64,000 nucleotides of DNA, taken from Protula sp. h YS-2021. Its lineage: Eukaryota > Annelida > Polychaeta > Sabellida > Serpulidae. Positions 1 through 40,400 of the stretch are shown here, piece by piece (position 1 is the first letter of the stretch; each line of letters begins with the position of its first letter). A model generated the notes under the pieces. That model was not told the DNA's origin. It did not search any database and was given only the letters and a program-made list of their open reading frames with translations. The DNA is taken from assembly GCA_949752745.1 (NCBI GenBank), contig OX457027.1, positions 17,874,603 to 17,938,602 of the forward strand, in the 5' to 3' direction. A program made the translations under genes and the position numbers.

Positions 1-261
1 ACTGACCTATTCAATGGGTGTTTGTCGTATTGAAATCCTGTGTTTGCACGCCTGCGTTCGACTTAGTCAGTTTTACTGATATACTTGCTTTACATTGCTT
101 CCTTGCCGGTTTTTGCTATATCTCTGTTTTTCATACTATATTTCTCAACCAAAGATCATCAAAATAACAAAAATAAACAATAATTTGAGATGTTATTCTA
201 GCCAAGAGCGTGTGTAATTTGCCAGTGATTATTGTTGATATTGTGTATTTATCACAGGCTC

Positions 262-20352
<20,091 letters not shown>

Positions 20353-20399
20353 ATTTGTTTTATCTTGAATTATTTAGAAACAAATATCAGTGCTAGCAC

Positions 20400-23300
20400 C
20401 AGTAAGTGATGCACAGCTGTAAAAAAAGAACCTGAAATAAATTAAGGAGACCTGACACAAAAAAACATACTATTAAATTCAAGAGGCAAAAGCATCGGGG
20501 CGTCTCAGATAAATGTAGACGCATCACCTGCAAAACATTGTGCCCTTGTGTTTGCCCTACAAGTACAACCTACGTTCAAAATTTGAAAAACTTTGAAAGG
20601 AAAAATCGAAAGTGCTCAGGTATGGGAGATAAACGATTTGAATCTTGGTGGATTTGTCTTTGGCAAAAGTTGTCTATGCATGCTTGTCATCAATTCCAGT
20701 CTTTAAATGTCAAAAAAATGGTTAAGTAATACACAGAAAGAGTGCCTTACTTAGGGTGGGATCCTCAGCGTAATGTGTTTGAAAGGTGAAAAGAGACACA
20801 CAACAATGAAATGTATTGCGGATGCTGAGCAAGAAGATGGGAGGGGATGGGAGAGGTGACGATACTTGGTCTGGCATGTGCTAGAAGTGTGGGACGTGCA
20901 TTTTGACTATAATTATTAGTCACAAAGAAAGAATTGCAAAAAATCGGCTTCAGTCTAAATTACTTTTTAAGAAGAAAGCTACTTGAAAAAAAAACACTTA
21001 ATTTTGAACATTTGCTGTTTAAATAATCTGTTGAAATATTTCGATTTCAGGTGAGAAAGGTTAATGGAAATTTCTCTTAATTTGTAAAGCGTTGCAAAAT
21101 GTTTCTGCTTGGTTTTATGTTTTAAAAATGTGTTTTCACACAGTATTTTACTCACGACTTTTGTGGCTTAAGTCAGCTTGAAGCAAAACAGTTTTACTTT
21201 TGGCCGATTTAAACCTATGTATGATAAGTGAACGCACCGCAATATGATATGATATGTATAACATAATAAATTAGAATATGATTTAATATAATCTGACATA
21301 ATATTATATGTGAACTGATCATAACAACCAGTTACTACAGTGATGCTGCATGGAATTTTCCTTATCAGTAGCAGAGTCATAAAAATATAAATCTATTATA
21401 ATATTAACCAGGCAGAATATTATATCACTCATCATCAGACCGCACTCAAATTATTTGTCAATTTCTTCAACCTATCGGTCATAAACAAGGGCCGTTTGTC
21501 CAGTTTTCACGATATGTGCATTGCCTCCCACCCTAAGAAAGATACTTTATTTGTGCATAAGCCACATACGCCAATTTCAGAAAAGAGAAATTTACACAGA
21601 TCCAAATCGCTAATCTCTAAGCGTCGACAATATAAAAATTTTCCTTCACAGTTATTCACATTTCGAAAGTATGCTCTATAGCAAGTGAGTTTGGAATATA
21701 TTCAATAGCTGAAGAGAATTTCATGATTCCTTATTCACAAGCATCTGTATTTATTTAAAAATCTCTACTTGAACATAACCGATTTCCCTACCGAGAGCGA
21801 AATCAAACTTAGAAATGCATAAAAATAATGATTGTCATACAATGTGCACCAAATAAAAAATGAAATGAAATTAGTTTAATTTTAACCCTGAACGACATTC
21901 GTACTCCCGTCTTCATAAAAATTATCTAAATTTCAGTTGTAAATGGACAACAATTTTGCTGCAAGATTATATTGTCACTATTTTATAAGATAAGTGACAA
22001 AACTACTTGCATTTTGTTAAAGTGTAAAGATTTAGCAGTGTCAGTTGTTATTTAAAAAAATTTCTGACATACATCACAGTCATGAAACGCATTCTCGTAA
22101 AAATCACACAAAACGATTAAAGCTTACTCGAAATTATCCCTGTCAAAACTGATCGCCTCCAACAGGGGTTTTCTCAAAACTGACAAACAGTATTCTGTAC
22201 GTATAAAGGTATAGCGATCAACTCTGTTCAGTCTTTTGATTACATTTTTTTTTCATTTTCAGAAGGTTGGGGTTGTTGTAAAAAAAACGAACGTTTGATC
22301 AATCACCACGTGGTAAAATCTTTTTTAAAATAAACACATAATGTCGTAGGCGTAATGGAGTTCATGTCCAGTTAATGATAAAACCCCTGAATGCGGAGGA
22401 CACGCAATAGGCCTACGTCCTCCTTTTGGGTTCAAATCAAGGGAAATAGTAAGGAAGGGAATTCTAATCTTTCGCCTTTTGGATATTTTTTCAAATACGT
22501 CATGTCACATTAATTAATAGTGAATAAATTTTCTACTACCCCCAACAAAGATAACAAATGTGAAAGGGTGAACTTAAAAACAGTGTTATTCAGTAATTGA
22601 AAAGCCTCTTTATTGTGTTTACAAGTGACAAAACTGTAAACGTAACAATTCTTCCAACCAACAGTTCATTTCTACGTTGCACTTGTATTTTTACATTTCA
22701 ATGCTTCTTTCCCAACCCCTCCTTCCACTGCAAAGATAACTTCGTAGAACTGATTCCGAATTGTTGAGCGTTGTGAGGAGTTAATTAACGTGGGATATGT
22801 TAATTGGTGTGTTGATTAACACCAGTCACGTAGTGAATTGTATATTGTTTATCAAGACATAAATAATAAGAACTACATTATTTAAAGTATGAATTGATTT
22901 TAAAACAGATCTGAATTCTTTAGTCAAGTTTTATGGAACTGTATGTGATTCGTTTACAAATACATACAGATTTCGAATTCTTCAAGTCGAAAATATCCAA
23001 CCACTAGGATGCAAAGTCCCTCAGCGGAATAACCAGGTGAATGATTAAGAAGTACCAACTATTCTATAAATTTGAAAGTATACATCTATTAACATATGTG
23101 CTTGAACTAATTATTCTCTATTCGCATATATTTTTACAAAGGTGTAATTTGCAGTTCTAAGTCCGAGAGTATAGTACAGGAAGTTGGGCGTTCAATATAA
23201 TGTCAAGGCTCTGGCTCTGTGGGTAGCTAATGCATGAGCTTGAGGGGCAAAACTTCAAGGTCATGTTTTACAGATAAAACGAAACGAAGTTTAAGTCAAA

Positions 23301-23985
23301 ATAGATAACAGTTGACTCAATACATTGCAGTATGTTTTTTTTCGCCTTTTGTCTTTAATTTTCTTACTAAATGTGAATAAAATAGGTAATTTTTAACAAG
23401 TACAGTGCATTTAGTAGTGCTCAACTACTGAAGCTTGACATCAAAACTACATACAAAGTTGTATTGATGCATTCATCGATGGGCTTGATTGACATGCGCT
23501 GAGGGTAGTGCAATACTTGTGTTGATTTTATAAGAAAGAATTGTTAGTACAAAATTTAACCCAGTTAAATTTAACACACTCAGTATGCATATAAATCTTC
23601 CACTACGGGTTTTGTAGAATTCTTGGATGTTATTCCGAATAAAGTGGACATTTTCACACATAACAGTGTAATAAGGTATTAGTTTAAAAAATCAAGCCTA
23701 GTGCACCTGGCGTTTTATAAAGCGGGTAATTTGTTCTATAGTTAGTTTTGCGAAATTGGTTCTTGTTACATTAGGTTTACATCAGAAATCAGTCAAAAAT
23801 CTACGAGTAAGCACTTTCCAAACATTTATAAAAATTTACACATTTTGAGGCTTAGAACTCTCAACTCAAGAAGCAATCAGGTTACAGCGTTTTGAAACTG
23901 TACATATGACAAATATATATTGTAAGTATGCGTGCAATAATACTTATTACTTTTGAAATCGGTGAAAAATTTATGAATCATCATT
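20400..23985. other. Intergenic DNA upstream of the Msp130-like gene
   Basis: AT-rich with no recognisable exon, RNA gene or long repeat. No clear TATA box could be assigned to the gene starting at 20352. Confidence 0.6.
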
Positions 23986-26724
23986 TGTCAATTTTAATTT
24001 CGAAAATATCGGCTTATAGACTACGAAGCCATCACTATGGGTTTTCCATTGTACCAACATATCGTGATCCATCATAAAAAATTCTATGGAACACTGAGCA
24101 TCACATGGGTACCCTTACCAGTGCCCTGTTGCTATGTTTACAATGCCTGTCAACCAATCGACCAATCAGCATCGGTGCAGTTCATATGAACAAACCATTC
24201 CCAACTTATCGCTATCCGAATAACAGGAGATTTTTCTCCGGTGTAAATTTTGGTAAAATGACGGATCAAAATCATGTTAAATGCATAGTTTTCTATATTG
24301 TTCATCATTGTATTATCTCTAGGCAAACTGTAAGTTTTTACTAGTTATGGGTACGTTTTGCATGGTTTTGCTGACTTTTCTGATTTCTACACGTGATAGT
24401 TCTGGGTTTTGTCAGACCGGTTTTCGTTCGGTAAATGCTTTCCTGCCATCAGAACGTAGTTTAGGTTATGTGTAATACACAGTGAAATGGTTTCTGGGCG
24501 ATTTTCTCAGTTTCCATTTCGAGGGTTTCGCTCATGGTCAGCAAACAGTTTGCTTTGAGTCGGCTCTGCAAACAGGAAAGTTTCAACTTTCCACCGTCCT
24601 TTTTTCCTTCTGCCCGCAACAGGGCACTGTAGGGTGGTCGGACACGCAGTTCCACGGGTTTAGGAAGTTTGGCCTTCCATTCCCTCGATAATGCAGCAAT
24701 TTTCTTTGGCGAGTTGCATATACTATCTCTGTCTGTTGATAAATCAGCCAACATTTACTGTTGTGACGATTTATCATGGTATGGAGTAGTGTAGCCGCTT
24801 ATGTCCACATATTACTCCATGACGAACCGATCATATTGTCGTCACAGCGGCGTCGTACCTGTAGCGGGTACGACAACTCGGCACTGTGACGGGTAGTCGC
24901 AACACCAACATGCTGATAGCATCGATCACTTGTCGTGGTATGAGGTCAGCATGGGGCTGTTTCCCCTTGGAGCCTATTACACCGTGTTGGTTATCACCCG
25001 TGGCAGTGACAGGTACAACACAGGCGGATACTTTAGGTTTCTGCCAACAACTGGTTAGTCAGTGTCGCGAATCGAACGTAAATGTGCCCGTAACGAGAGG
25101 GCTAACGAAGTTTTGGCAAGCTTGGCAAGATCTGAGAGCTCTCAAAAAGTCGGGTCCGGTGGTTGCGCTGGGGTTACCCCTTACCGTTTGCAAGGGACAG
25201 GTCGGTTTGCCAAATTCTTACACCGCTAGCCAAGCTTCCTAATCTTTCTTTAGTCACAACGTACGATCACAACCCAGAGAAGCAACTTGTGTTGCAACAG
25301 ATGGTGGAAGATCTGGTACGCAAAAGGGCTATAGAAAAAGATGTCGATAGGGACTTCCACGTTTTTCAGTCGCATCTTTCTCGTACCGAAAAAATCATAG
25401 GCTTGTTGCATCTCAATCAATTCCTTTATCTCACATCCATCACGATGGATACTTCCCAGTTGATCAAATCCACCCTAAGTCGGCGCATGTGAGCGGTATC
25501 TGTGCATTTATCCGATGCATATCTACACGTTCCGATGCACGAGGCATCGCGTTGTTTTCTCGTCTTCACGGTAACGGATCAGATTTATTGGTTTCTCGCC
25601 CTACCATTCGCTTTGTCAACGGCCCCGTTTGTTTTTACCCAGGTTATGAAGCTAGTCATGCGGTGGAGTCGACAAATAGGATTGCTGCTGTTCCAATATA
25701 TCGACGATTGGTTGTTAGTAAGTGTGGATAGACAGTCGCTTCTAACCCGACTGGATCTTCTGTTGGGTCGGTGAGGGGTTCTAGGGCTGCTTGTCAATCA
25801 CAAGTCAGAGTTGGTTCTAGGGCAGAAAAAAGAGTTTCTGAGAAAGTTTTTGGCGCCAGAGCTTTTCCCACACAAAGCCGAGTTCGGAAAATAATGTCAC
25901 TCATTGTCAAGGTTCTGTCTGCACGCAGGCCTCGGGTGGCATAGTTAGAGTCTCTTCTAGGTTTGTTAGTGGCAACGGAAAAGACAGTGTCAAGCTAGGC
26001 AGGTGTCATTTTCGGGAGTTTCAGCGTGTGATCCTGAAGAATGTGCGTCGGAGCATGTTGCCGGGTCATCGCACGGTTTCGTTGCTGGCTCTCAGGAATC
26101 TAGGCTGGTGATCGTGCTAACCCAATCTGATGGTTGGAGTACCTTTTCATGTCTCAGCTCCATCGAAGCAAGTGCAAACCGACGCTTCTAACACCGGATT
26201 GGATTTCGTTTTCCAGGGTCATATGTGGAAGGGTGTCTGGTCCAATCACGAACGGGGTTGCATATCAATGTGGTGGAATTGAAAGCGGTTTTGACAGCTT
26301 GTCAACTCTGCAAACATTTCTCGACTGTAACGTGGTTTAGTTTCTGATAGACAATCAGACGGTGGTGTCGTATTTGTCCAAGCAGGGCGGCCCGCACTCA
26401 CCCATCCTGTCTCGTCTCACCAAACAGGTCTTGTTGTTTGCTCAGGACTGTGGTTTTGTCATTCAGCCCTCTCATATTGCAGGCAGTCTGAATGTTCTCG
26501 CTGACTTAGCCTTCACGGATCGGTCAGGTTGTTCACACCGAGTGTGCGTGAGCGGGTGACAAGTTTCGCTGGATTGCGCTGCGGTCCACCTCAGGTCGAT
26601 CTATTTGCGAATCGACTTATCATCTTTTTTATTTGTTAATACAGTTGAAAACCCCCAGTGATGGCTTCTACGTCTACGAGATATTTTACTCATAAAACTG
26701 AGTATTAAGAAATTAAATACTTCA
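23986..26724 (+). mobile_element. Decayed DIRS-type retrotransposon
   Basis: Contains a broken reverse transcriptase and RNase H (see the pseudogene entry). Its right end 26658-26724 (from TGATGGCTTCTACGTCTACG) is the reverse complement of the left end of a related element at 48782. The left edge (about 23986, 'ttttaatttcgaaaatatcggctt ... gaagccatcactatggg') is shared with that element too. Inverted terminal repeats with this type of reverse transcriptase fit DIRS elements. No tyrosine recombinase was recognised. Confidence 0.7.
25160..26560 (+). pseudogene. Broken DIRS-like reverse transcriptase / RNase H
   Basis: Reverse transcriptase blocks in order: a palm-like segment around 25340-25450, HLSDAYLHVPMHEASRCFLV at 25505, LALPFALSTAPFVFTQVMK at 25591, and the catalytic YIDDWLL at 25698. 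The degenerate RNase H follows: QTDASNTGLDFVFQGHMWKG near 26178, HINVVELKAV near 26263, and a tail with DNQTVVSYLSKQGGPHSPI at 26350 ending LNVLADLA. The blocks lie in different frames, separated by several stops and frameshifts (for example around 25480 and 26330), so no full protein can be made. LSDAYLH, the ALPF.LSTAP.VFT block and YIDDW are typical of DIRS1-type elements. Confidence 0.82.
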
Positions 26725-26729
26725 GATAC

Positions 26730-28740
26730 ATAGAGTTACTTAAGAAACATGGCAGAATGCTGCGATAATTTCGTACGGAGGAGAGATATTTGTATTTTTT
26801 GAAGGATCAGTAGTGGGTACAAATATAAAGGCGTCACAAGGGACTGGAGAGGTGAAAACATACTTTGACGTGCTGATTATACCATTCCGCTCTCAAAAAT
26901 ATGAACAATTGTGGAGGGGAGAAAAACATGCTACGTTTGTTTTTCCACTCCAGTCTTCATTCTTAATTAATCGTTATTTGTTGTTAAGCTTCGTATCTTA
27001 AAACTTTGTTTATTAGAGTTCAAATTAAGATATTTTACGAAATAATGTGTCTTTTCAGCTCCAACAATTATTCTTTTTTTATGCTACGGCAAACTCACCT
27101 CCACTTTATTCAAGTCAAAAATTGAAGAGTAAAATTTAGGACAGCTCGTTTGTAAAACAGACTCAAAATCAGCTCTCTGAGAAAGTCGATCGATTTAATA
27201 ACAAATGGTCCTACTTACAACACTTGTAATTGTTTTTGTATAATATTTTGAATTTGTTAAGTTGATTTTTTTTTGGTTAACTTCTGATAGGGGTTTTCAC
27301 CGGTCTTTAGTTCTTTTCGTGTTGGTATTTTTATTCAACTTAATTCTGGTTCTGATGATTCCGCTTTGAAGTTAACATTTCTAGTCTCAAGCCTTTCTGG
27401 CAACTTTTGCCACATTCTTGCCATTATTTCACTTTCATGGGCATAAGTCATTTGAAAGTGTTTCTGCTTTTTATATGTTTATTATGTACATTGTTTCTTT
27501 TGTTTCTGATTTTTAATACTTCAATACATATGCCTCGATTTGATTCAATATATCTTCTGTAAATTTATCTCACTCTTTTTAGTCATTTGATTCCTAGCGT
27601 TCTCATATCTCTTTTGACCACTTTATAGGGTTCAGGATGATATTTGCGCGGTTAGAGGATGCCAGTCAGCCAACAAGTCTGGTCCCACATTAAACAAAAC
27701 AGTAAGTTGATATGTTTCCCATAAAGTGTGCGTACTGTACATTGTTTTATAAGCAAATACTACATGACGTTATTGCTCCTTACAATTATTGATATAATCT
27801 TTTCTTGAGAAAACCCAGGAATAAATTTTTCTAGTTTCAATTCTGTTTAATATTTCTTAAGGATTTGCTTCATTATGTGACATCAAAAAAGGAGTTCCTT
27901 GCAAGTAATGTTAACTGGAAAAGCACAACTTGGTCTTATAGTTATCACTTCATCTACTAGAAATGTAAACATTGTAAGGGATATCGAAGGATCTAATTCT
28001 ATGTTTTACCAAGACACATTTTATTTTTACAGAATGAGGTCACTAAAGTATTAACGTTATATTTTAACGACTTGCTGTAGTATGATGTTGCATGAAATCA
28101 AAATTATATTTAAAGGGGTAAAGATAATTTTAGCCCATAGGTATGCCCAGAAAATCAACATTATTTTAGCACTCGCCATGTTTATTTTAAAATTGAACAT
28201 GTTTAAAAAATTTACCTGTTTTTATATTACAAGTTTTGTTTTTAGCTTTATAAATAATTTTTAATGACAGTTTCTCATCAGTGTTTTAAACATGATCTAC
28301 CAATATAAAAGTGATAAAGAATACTTTCTAATTTGCTTTGATTTTGCCCAACACCCAGTATCTACGGCTGCTCTGTATGAACCAAAATACCTTGTGTAAA
28401 TAGGCACCAAGCTAATTTGCTCTAGTGATAAGAAAACATTAGAACTTCTTGTTCAGCAGATCATCTGGGGATTCCACGAAAAGAGTATTAATTCAAGAAA
28501 GGAATTTTTAAATTCATCAGATTTATATTATACATAACAGATGGATATCTTTTTAGTTGTTTTGTTGTTTTATAACACTTAGGAACACATGACTAACCTG
28601 AAATCTGAACTAGAATGATTAGTGTGATCATCGTCAGCTGCCGCGTGTTTAGCCGGTGTACACATAGCTAGTGCAACTTCGAGCTCATTTCTGCTACACA
28701 TGTTGTCTGTTTAAAAACTGTTTTAAGCCGCTTGAACCGT
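26730..28740. other. AT-rich intergenic DNA, nothing recognised
   Basis: Lies between the retroelement relic and the NAA10 first exon. No coding exon, RNA gene or structured repeat was recognised. The small open frame at 28082-28264 is AT-biased and has no family resemblance. Confidence 0.6.
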
Positions 28741-28744
28741 AACT

Positions 28745-34482
<5,738 letters not shown>

Positions 34483-34499
34483 CGGCCGGTCCTGCAATG

Positions 34500-37220
34500 A
34501 TTTATAGTCAAACCTCTTGTTTCCTTATTGTTTTATCGTGTAAGACTGAGCTGTTTAACGGTATTCGCAATTCCCTAAAATCCACGGCTGTGTCAAAAGT
34601 TTGCTGCACTTAGCCGCGGCGAATAAGTGCTTTCGGTCGATGGAATCAATGGACCGGATGTGCGACACCTTGTTGCTTCTTTGCCTCGAAGGTTTTCATG
34701 TGAAAAACATAATAATGGTTTCTATTAAACTGTAAAAATTGCGAGTTAGTGTTAAAGGTTTTATCTAAAAGGAAATGTTCATGAGTTAAATCTGTTATCG
34801 ACCGCGCTGTTTACATTGTGAGTAAATAGAGACACTACACGTAAACGTTTAAGGTCTACATCGTTGTGTGTGATACGAGTAGAATCCGCTTCTCACCCGG
34901 GTATTCTTCTTGCGAGGAAGTACTCTGGCGTGAGTTTAGGTATTCTCATAGGCCTGCTGGCAGATTTAATGAGAGCGATAATAAGTGGAATGACAGGGTA
35001 GAAGACGCGAGTAAGGACGGCACCGGATAAGAAGCAAGAAGTGCTCCTGGTCATGTGATCTACTGAGAAACGAAAGCCCTTAGCATAAGCAGAGTATTAT
35101 ACTTACTGTGCTTTTATTCTAACATTAGAGCAAGCCCTCTAGAAGACATTTGTTCATGTGTGTTATTTTCTTACCATTTTCACATTCATAATTACTTTTT
35201 TGTGAGTAAACATCAAAGAATAAATTCATAACAGACAATATCTCTTTTTTTTATTCTTTTCTTGGTGATCCGTAAACAAATTGCTAAAAGATGGGCCAGA
35301 GAATCCAGCATGAAAATTGCATGAAAATTGCTGTATCGTCCACTCAAAGGAATCTGAACCAGGAAGACACAGTCTAGTGAATACTTGTCCAAAATTAGAC
35401 AGTGATTTAACCGAAACTGTTTTTAGTCTCACTTATGGAAAAATTAAGCTGTGAAATTTTTTCAAAGTTCTGCCAGTATTTGGCAGATTACTTAACAAAA
35501 TTGTCTGGATAAAAAACCGGAAACACTCTAGTCAAACTTGACCGATTCCACCATAAGTTCCTCAGCTTTAGTTTTTTATATCCTAAGATTTGAAAACCGT
35601 TGCCGTTCTTTTTCACTTCATATATACCGAATAATTCGGCGGCACATGTGTCTTTCAATCCATGAACCGTTTCCAAGACTTGCTATGTCGGACCCGAGTG
35701 ATTCAGTGGAGAATGTTTTTGACTTGACTATGAACCTGTCCGTCCGTGTGTCACTCTTTCCTTGTTAATACGAATCTGGTAAATGCTGCTAACGGTTTTG
35801 ATAACACTTCACTAATCTCTGCTGATTACTTTTGGTGACCGTGAGTGGCCAGTCACCGCAGGACTTTGAATGTTTACCGTTTATATTTGCCTAAAGTTGG
35901 TTCATGTGCGTCTTGTGAACACGATTCTGCCGAAGCATGTGAAGAAATGGAACTCGGTGCTCTTACGGATAATCTTTCGGGCTGATTAAAACTGGGTTAC
36001 CTTAAGATGGTCAGAGTCATCGCAGCCGAAATGCAAAACAGAAGTATAAAATTTAACGTGATTTACTACAAAATCAAGATCCTGGATGCGGTCGGACGGA
36101 CATTATAAAAAGAAATGTCTCAAGTAAGTTAAAGAAATCGCGGAAATTATTTCACGGGCTGGAATCCGTAAGAATCATCACTTCAAAGAAAAACAAAGCC
36201 ATTTTTTTATGAAAGAAATCAAATACTTACAATTATCAGATTCTCAATTTATTATTCACTTGTAATTATAGAAAATGCCCAAATATATTCAAAAACACAT
36301 TCATCTCAATTACGTACGTTTCTTGAAGAAGTTGCACAGGATTTTTCTCCGTTTTTTTTTTAGGACAGTGAACGAAAACTAGAGCAGATAATGGAATAAC
36401 TTAAGTGCATCTTATTAAAATAAGTAACAATCTGTACACAAACAATATGAACACATTAATGCATCTGTAATATCAGTTTTTGTTTGTCCGGATAATACTA
36501 AAATTTATTGATTTCCCAATCAAATCACAGAAAGTACCCTGCTGAGGGACGAATCAAAATATATATAGTTTAATCAATCTTGGCACAGTTCACGCCGAAA
36601 ATATTCAACGAAGTAACACAGGCCGCTGACCATTTATTTAATATCACAGAGAAGCTTTCTAAAAATAGTCTTCACAACATAAAAATATACAGTGTTCTAT
36701 CAAGCAACAACTGAAAATAAAGTCTTAAACAAAAGCAGAAAGGGCAATAGCCTCGCCTCCTTCTGATGATTGTGCTCCTGATGCTCGAAATTTGCAGGGG
36801 AAAAAAGCACTTTCCAAAAGTGGAGGTTGGGTTTGGGGGGGGGGGTGGTAGGGAATGAACGAAAAAAGAAAAAAGCTTAGTCTCCCTGAATTTGTCCTTA
36901 TTTAAAAGACTACCAATAAATTAGTTTTCATGAGATTTTCGAGGGTTAAGACCATTCCGTGTACAAACTGAAATTTCTGTCCTGGTCTAAGACTAACATG
37001 AAACATCATGAAGCAAAATTTAACCAAAAATTTTCCCGGATTCGCTATAACAATTTAACAGCTTCGCAACCCCATTCCTCTAAAGCACTGTAACCTGTTT
37101 ATATCCATAAAATCTCCAATTCTAAAATAGAAATATAAATAGTTTCCACTATGGGTACGCATGCCCGCTCCCATAGAACCGCCTATAGACAGGTGTGAGA
37201 GCAGTCGACCGACGCCGCCA
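34500..37220. other. Intergenic DNA between NAA10 and the EF-hand gene (convergent 3' ends)
   Basis: The two genes converge here. An AATAAA at 35219-35224 is a possible plus-strand polyadenylation signal for NAA10, though distant. An AATAAA on the minus strand near 36636-36641 could serve the EF-hand gene. Apart from a (G)n run at 36833 no structured repeat or gene was recognised. Confidence 0.5.
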
Positions 37221-37226
37221 GAAGAG

Positions 37227-37458
37227 CTAGGCGATGGAGCCGTACTGCACATAGCCTCGGTCGTTGACAGGCCAGGTGAGGAGGTCATTGTTCATGCCGA
37301 GATTGGTGCGCTTCTCCTGGCGCGTCGAGTGCAGGATGGACGACTCGAGCGGCTCACGCTCGGGCATACACAAGTGCAGCTTGTCCAGCAGGTGACCCGG
37401 CCAGAACGCGTTAGGGTCCGTGCGTCCGTAGATGTTCACGTAGCGCGTGGCTAGGCTC
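37227..37458 (-). CDS. EFCAB12: EF-hand gene exon 10 (terminal)
   Basis: SLATRYVNIYGRTDPNAFWP, GHLLDKLHLCMPEREPLESS, then NNDLLTWPVNDRGYVQYGSI, Ala and TAG at 37229-37227. GC-rich coding exon; the FWPGHLLDKL block is the most recognisable part of the family. Confidence 0.92.
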
Positions 37459-40400
37459 CTGCAAATCAAACGCCACACGCTCCCTGGTGAATATATGCAT
37501 ACGCCGTGACAGAACTCACAGAAATGGGCATCCAATGCTATCAGTCCTTGTGGAACAATATCAGTTAAGTTACCTACGTCCGAGGTTCAAATCTCCTTCA
37601 GTAAAACACAGAGGAGAGAAGACATATTTACATTTTCCTTTTTTTAAAAGATATTCTGTCGGTAGCATACATTTTGCAAGAGTGAAAACAATAACCCATC
37701 AACTACTTTAATATTAGCTGTGTGACATCAATCGTTTGTGTAGATTTTGGTGATTTGGCCCACAGACGGACGCACACGTTTGGTTAGTTACTTAGTTATA
37801 TGATTTGTTTAACGCCACGACCGACCCTTAGTGTCAACACATGTCAATAATCAGTTAAAATCCAGGTAAGTTAAAACCGTGTATATTCCAAAATTATAAA
37901 ATAAGCAGCGTCTAGAAATATTGATGTTGAGACGGACAGACCTGGTGAGGCGCTCATACTCCTCAAACGTAAGCCAACAGTCGACTTGTCGTCTGATGAT
38001 GGCCTTCCCGCTCGACAGCGCCATCTTGTGGGGTATGGGCGCGACCTTTGACCTCTTCGGATAAGCCCGCCGGCTGTCCACGTACACTTCTATCTTGCCA
38101 TCCTTGGCTACTTTAACCTGTAGAAATGTTCTCAACTATGCACTGAGATTTTCACACAAGGCTCTAAAAAGAACTTTAAATGCCCAAGTCTATAACCACA
38201 ACATTATTCTAATTCACGATGCTCGCTTATTACTTTTTTAAAACTCTTTTCATATCACGTGGTCGGGGAAACAATTATACTTTCAATGTTACATCTCAAC
38301 AATTCAAGGAAGGTTGTTGCCAAGGAGGAGGGTTGTTGCCAAAGAGGAAGGTTGTTGCCAAGGAGGAGGGTTGTTGCCAAGGAGGAGGGCTGTTACCAAG
38401 GAGGAGGGTTGTTGCCAAAGAGGAAGGTTGTTGCCAAGGAGGAGGGTTGTTGCCAAGGAGGAGGGTTGTTGCCAAACAGGAAGGTTGTTGCCAAGGAGGA
38501 GGGTTGTTGCCAAGGAGGAGGGTTGTTGCCAAAGAGGAAGGTTGTTGCCAAGGAGGAGGGTTGTTGCCAAGGAGGAGGGTTGTTGCCAAGGAGGAAGGTT
38601 GTTGCCAAGGAGGAGGGTTGTTGCCAAAGAGGAAGGTTGTTGCCAAGGAGGAAAGTTGTTGCCAGGGAGGAGGGTTGCTGGCAAAAGTCAAAAGACTAAA
38701 TTACGGAGAGACCAATACTGTTACTTAATTGTGTTCTGTGGGTCAGGATAAAGACTGGTATTATCCCTCACAGCAGGGATGGGCGATTTAACACTGCCTG
38801 AGTTGCAAAGGTGAAATGTGTGTATATTGACTTTTGGGAGGAAGGCGAGGATCGGGCCATGATAGAGTACCGCCTTACTTTTGTCGTCTGCTTCACCATT
38901 TCGTCCTCTTGCGATGGAGACTTGTGAGTGGGGAGGGGGGGGGGGGGGGGGCGAGGGTGAGGACGGGGGTTAGGGGGGCGATGATAGGGTACCGCCCTAC
39001 CTTCGTCGTCTGCTTTACCATTTCGTCCTCTTGCGATGGAGACTTGTGTGTGGGAGGGGGGAGGGGGGGGGCGAGGGTGAGGAGGGGGTGAGGGGCGCGA
39101 TGATAGGGTACCGCCTTACTTTTGTCGTCTGCTTCACCATTTCGTCCTCTTGCGATGGAGACTTGTGAGTGGGGAGGGGGGGGGGGGGCGAGGGTGAGGA
39201 CGGGGGTGAGGGGGGCGATGATAGAGTACCGCCTTACCTTCGTCGTCTGCTTTACCATTTCGTCCTCTTGCGATGGAGACTTGTGTGTGGGAGGGGGGAG
39301 GGGGGGGGCGAGGGTGAGGAGGGGGTGAGGGGCGCGATGATAGGGTACCGCCTTACCTTCGTCGTCTGCTCTACCATTTCGTTCTCTTGCGATGGAGACT
39401 TGTGTGTGGGAGGGGGGAGGGGGGGCGAGGGTGAGGAGGGGGTGAGGGGCGCGATGATAGGGTACCGCCTTACTTTTGTCGTCTGCTTCACCATTTCGTC
39501 CTCTTGCGATGGAGACTTGTGTGTGGGAGGGGGAAGGGGGGGGCGAGGGTGAGGAGGGGGTGAGGGGCGCGATGATAGGGTACCGCCTTACTTTTGTCGT
39601 CTGCTTCACCATTTCGTCCTCTTGCGATGGAGACTTGTGAGTGGGGAGGGGGGGGGGGGGCGAGGGTGAGGACGGGGGTGAGGGGGGCGATGATAGGGTA
39701 CCGCCTTACCTTCGTCGTCTGCTTTACCATTTCGTCCTCTTGCGATGGAGACTTGTGTGTGGGAGGGGGGGGGGGGGGGCGAGGGTGAGGAGGGGGTGAG
39801 GGGCGCGATGATAGGGTACCGCCTTACTTTTGTCGTCTGCTTCACCATTTCGTCCTCTTGCGATGGAGACTTGTGTGTGGGAGGGGGAAGGGGGGGGGGC
39901 GAGGGTGAGGAGGGGGTGAGGGGCGCGATGATAGGGTACCGCCTTACTTTTGTCGTCTGCTTCACCATTTCGTCCTCTTGCGATGGAGACTTGTGTGTGG
40001 GAGGGGGAAGGGGGGGGCGAGGGTGAGGAGGGGGTGAGGGGCGCGATGATAGGGTACCGCCTTACTTTTGTCGTCTGCTTCACCATTTCGTCCTCTTGCG
40101 ATGGAGACTTGTGTGTGGGAGGGGGGGGGGCGAGGGTGAGGAGGGGGTGAGGGGCGCGATGATAGGGTACCGCCTTACTTTTGTCGTCTGCTTCACCATT
40201 TCGTCCTCTTGCGATGGAGACTTGTGTGTGGGAGGGGGAAGGGGGGGGGCGAGGGTGAGGAGGGGGTGAGGGGCGCGATGATAGGGTACCGCCTTACTTT
40301 TGTCGTCTGCTTCACCATTTCGTCCTCTTGCGATGGAGACTTGTGTGTGGGAGGGGGGAGGGGGGGCGAGGGTTAGGAGGGGGTGAGGGGCGCGATGATA

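Noticed and set aside
38219..38751. Frames of 126-169 codons on both strands (repeated GGLLPRR / PSSLATTL)
   Set aside because: Caused by an 18-bp minisatellite; open in most frames of both strands.
38893..40086. Long minus-strand frames (up to 239 codons) reading through the exon-array linkers
   Set aside because: They translate the C-rich linkers and ignore the conserved splice sites; only the 42-nt segments match the real exon.
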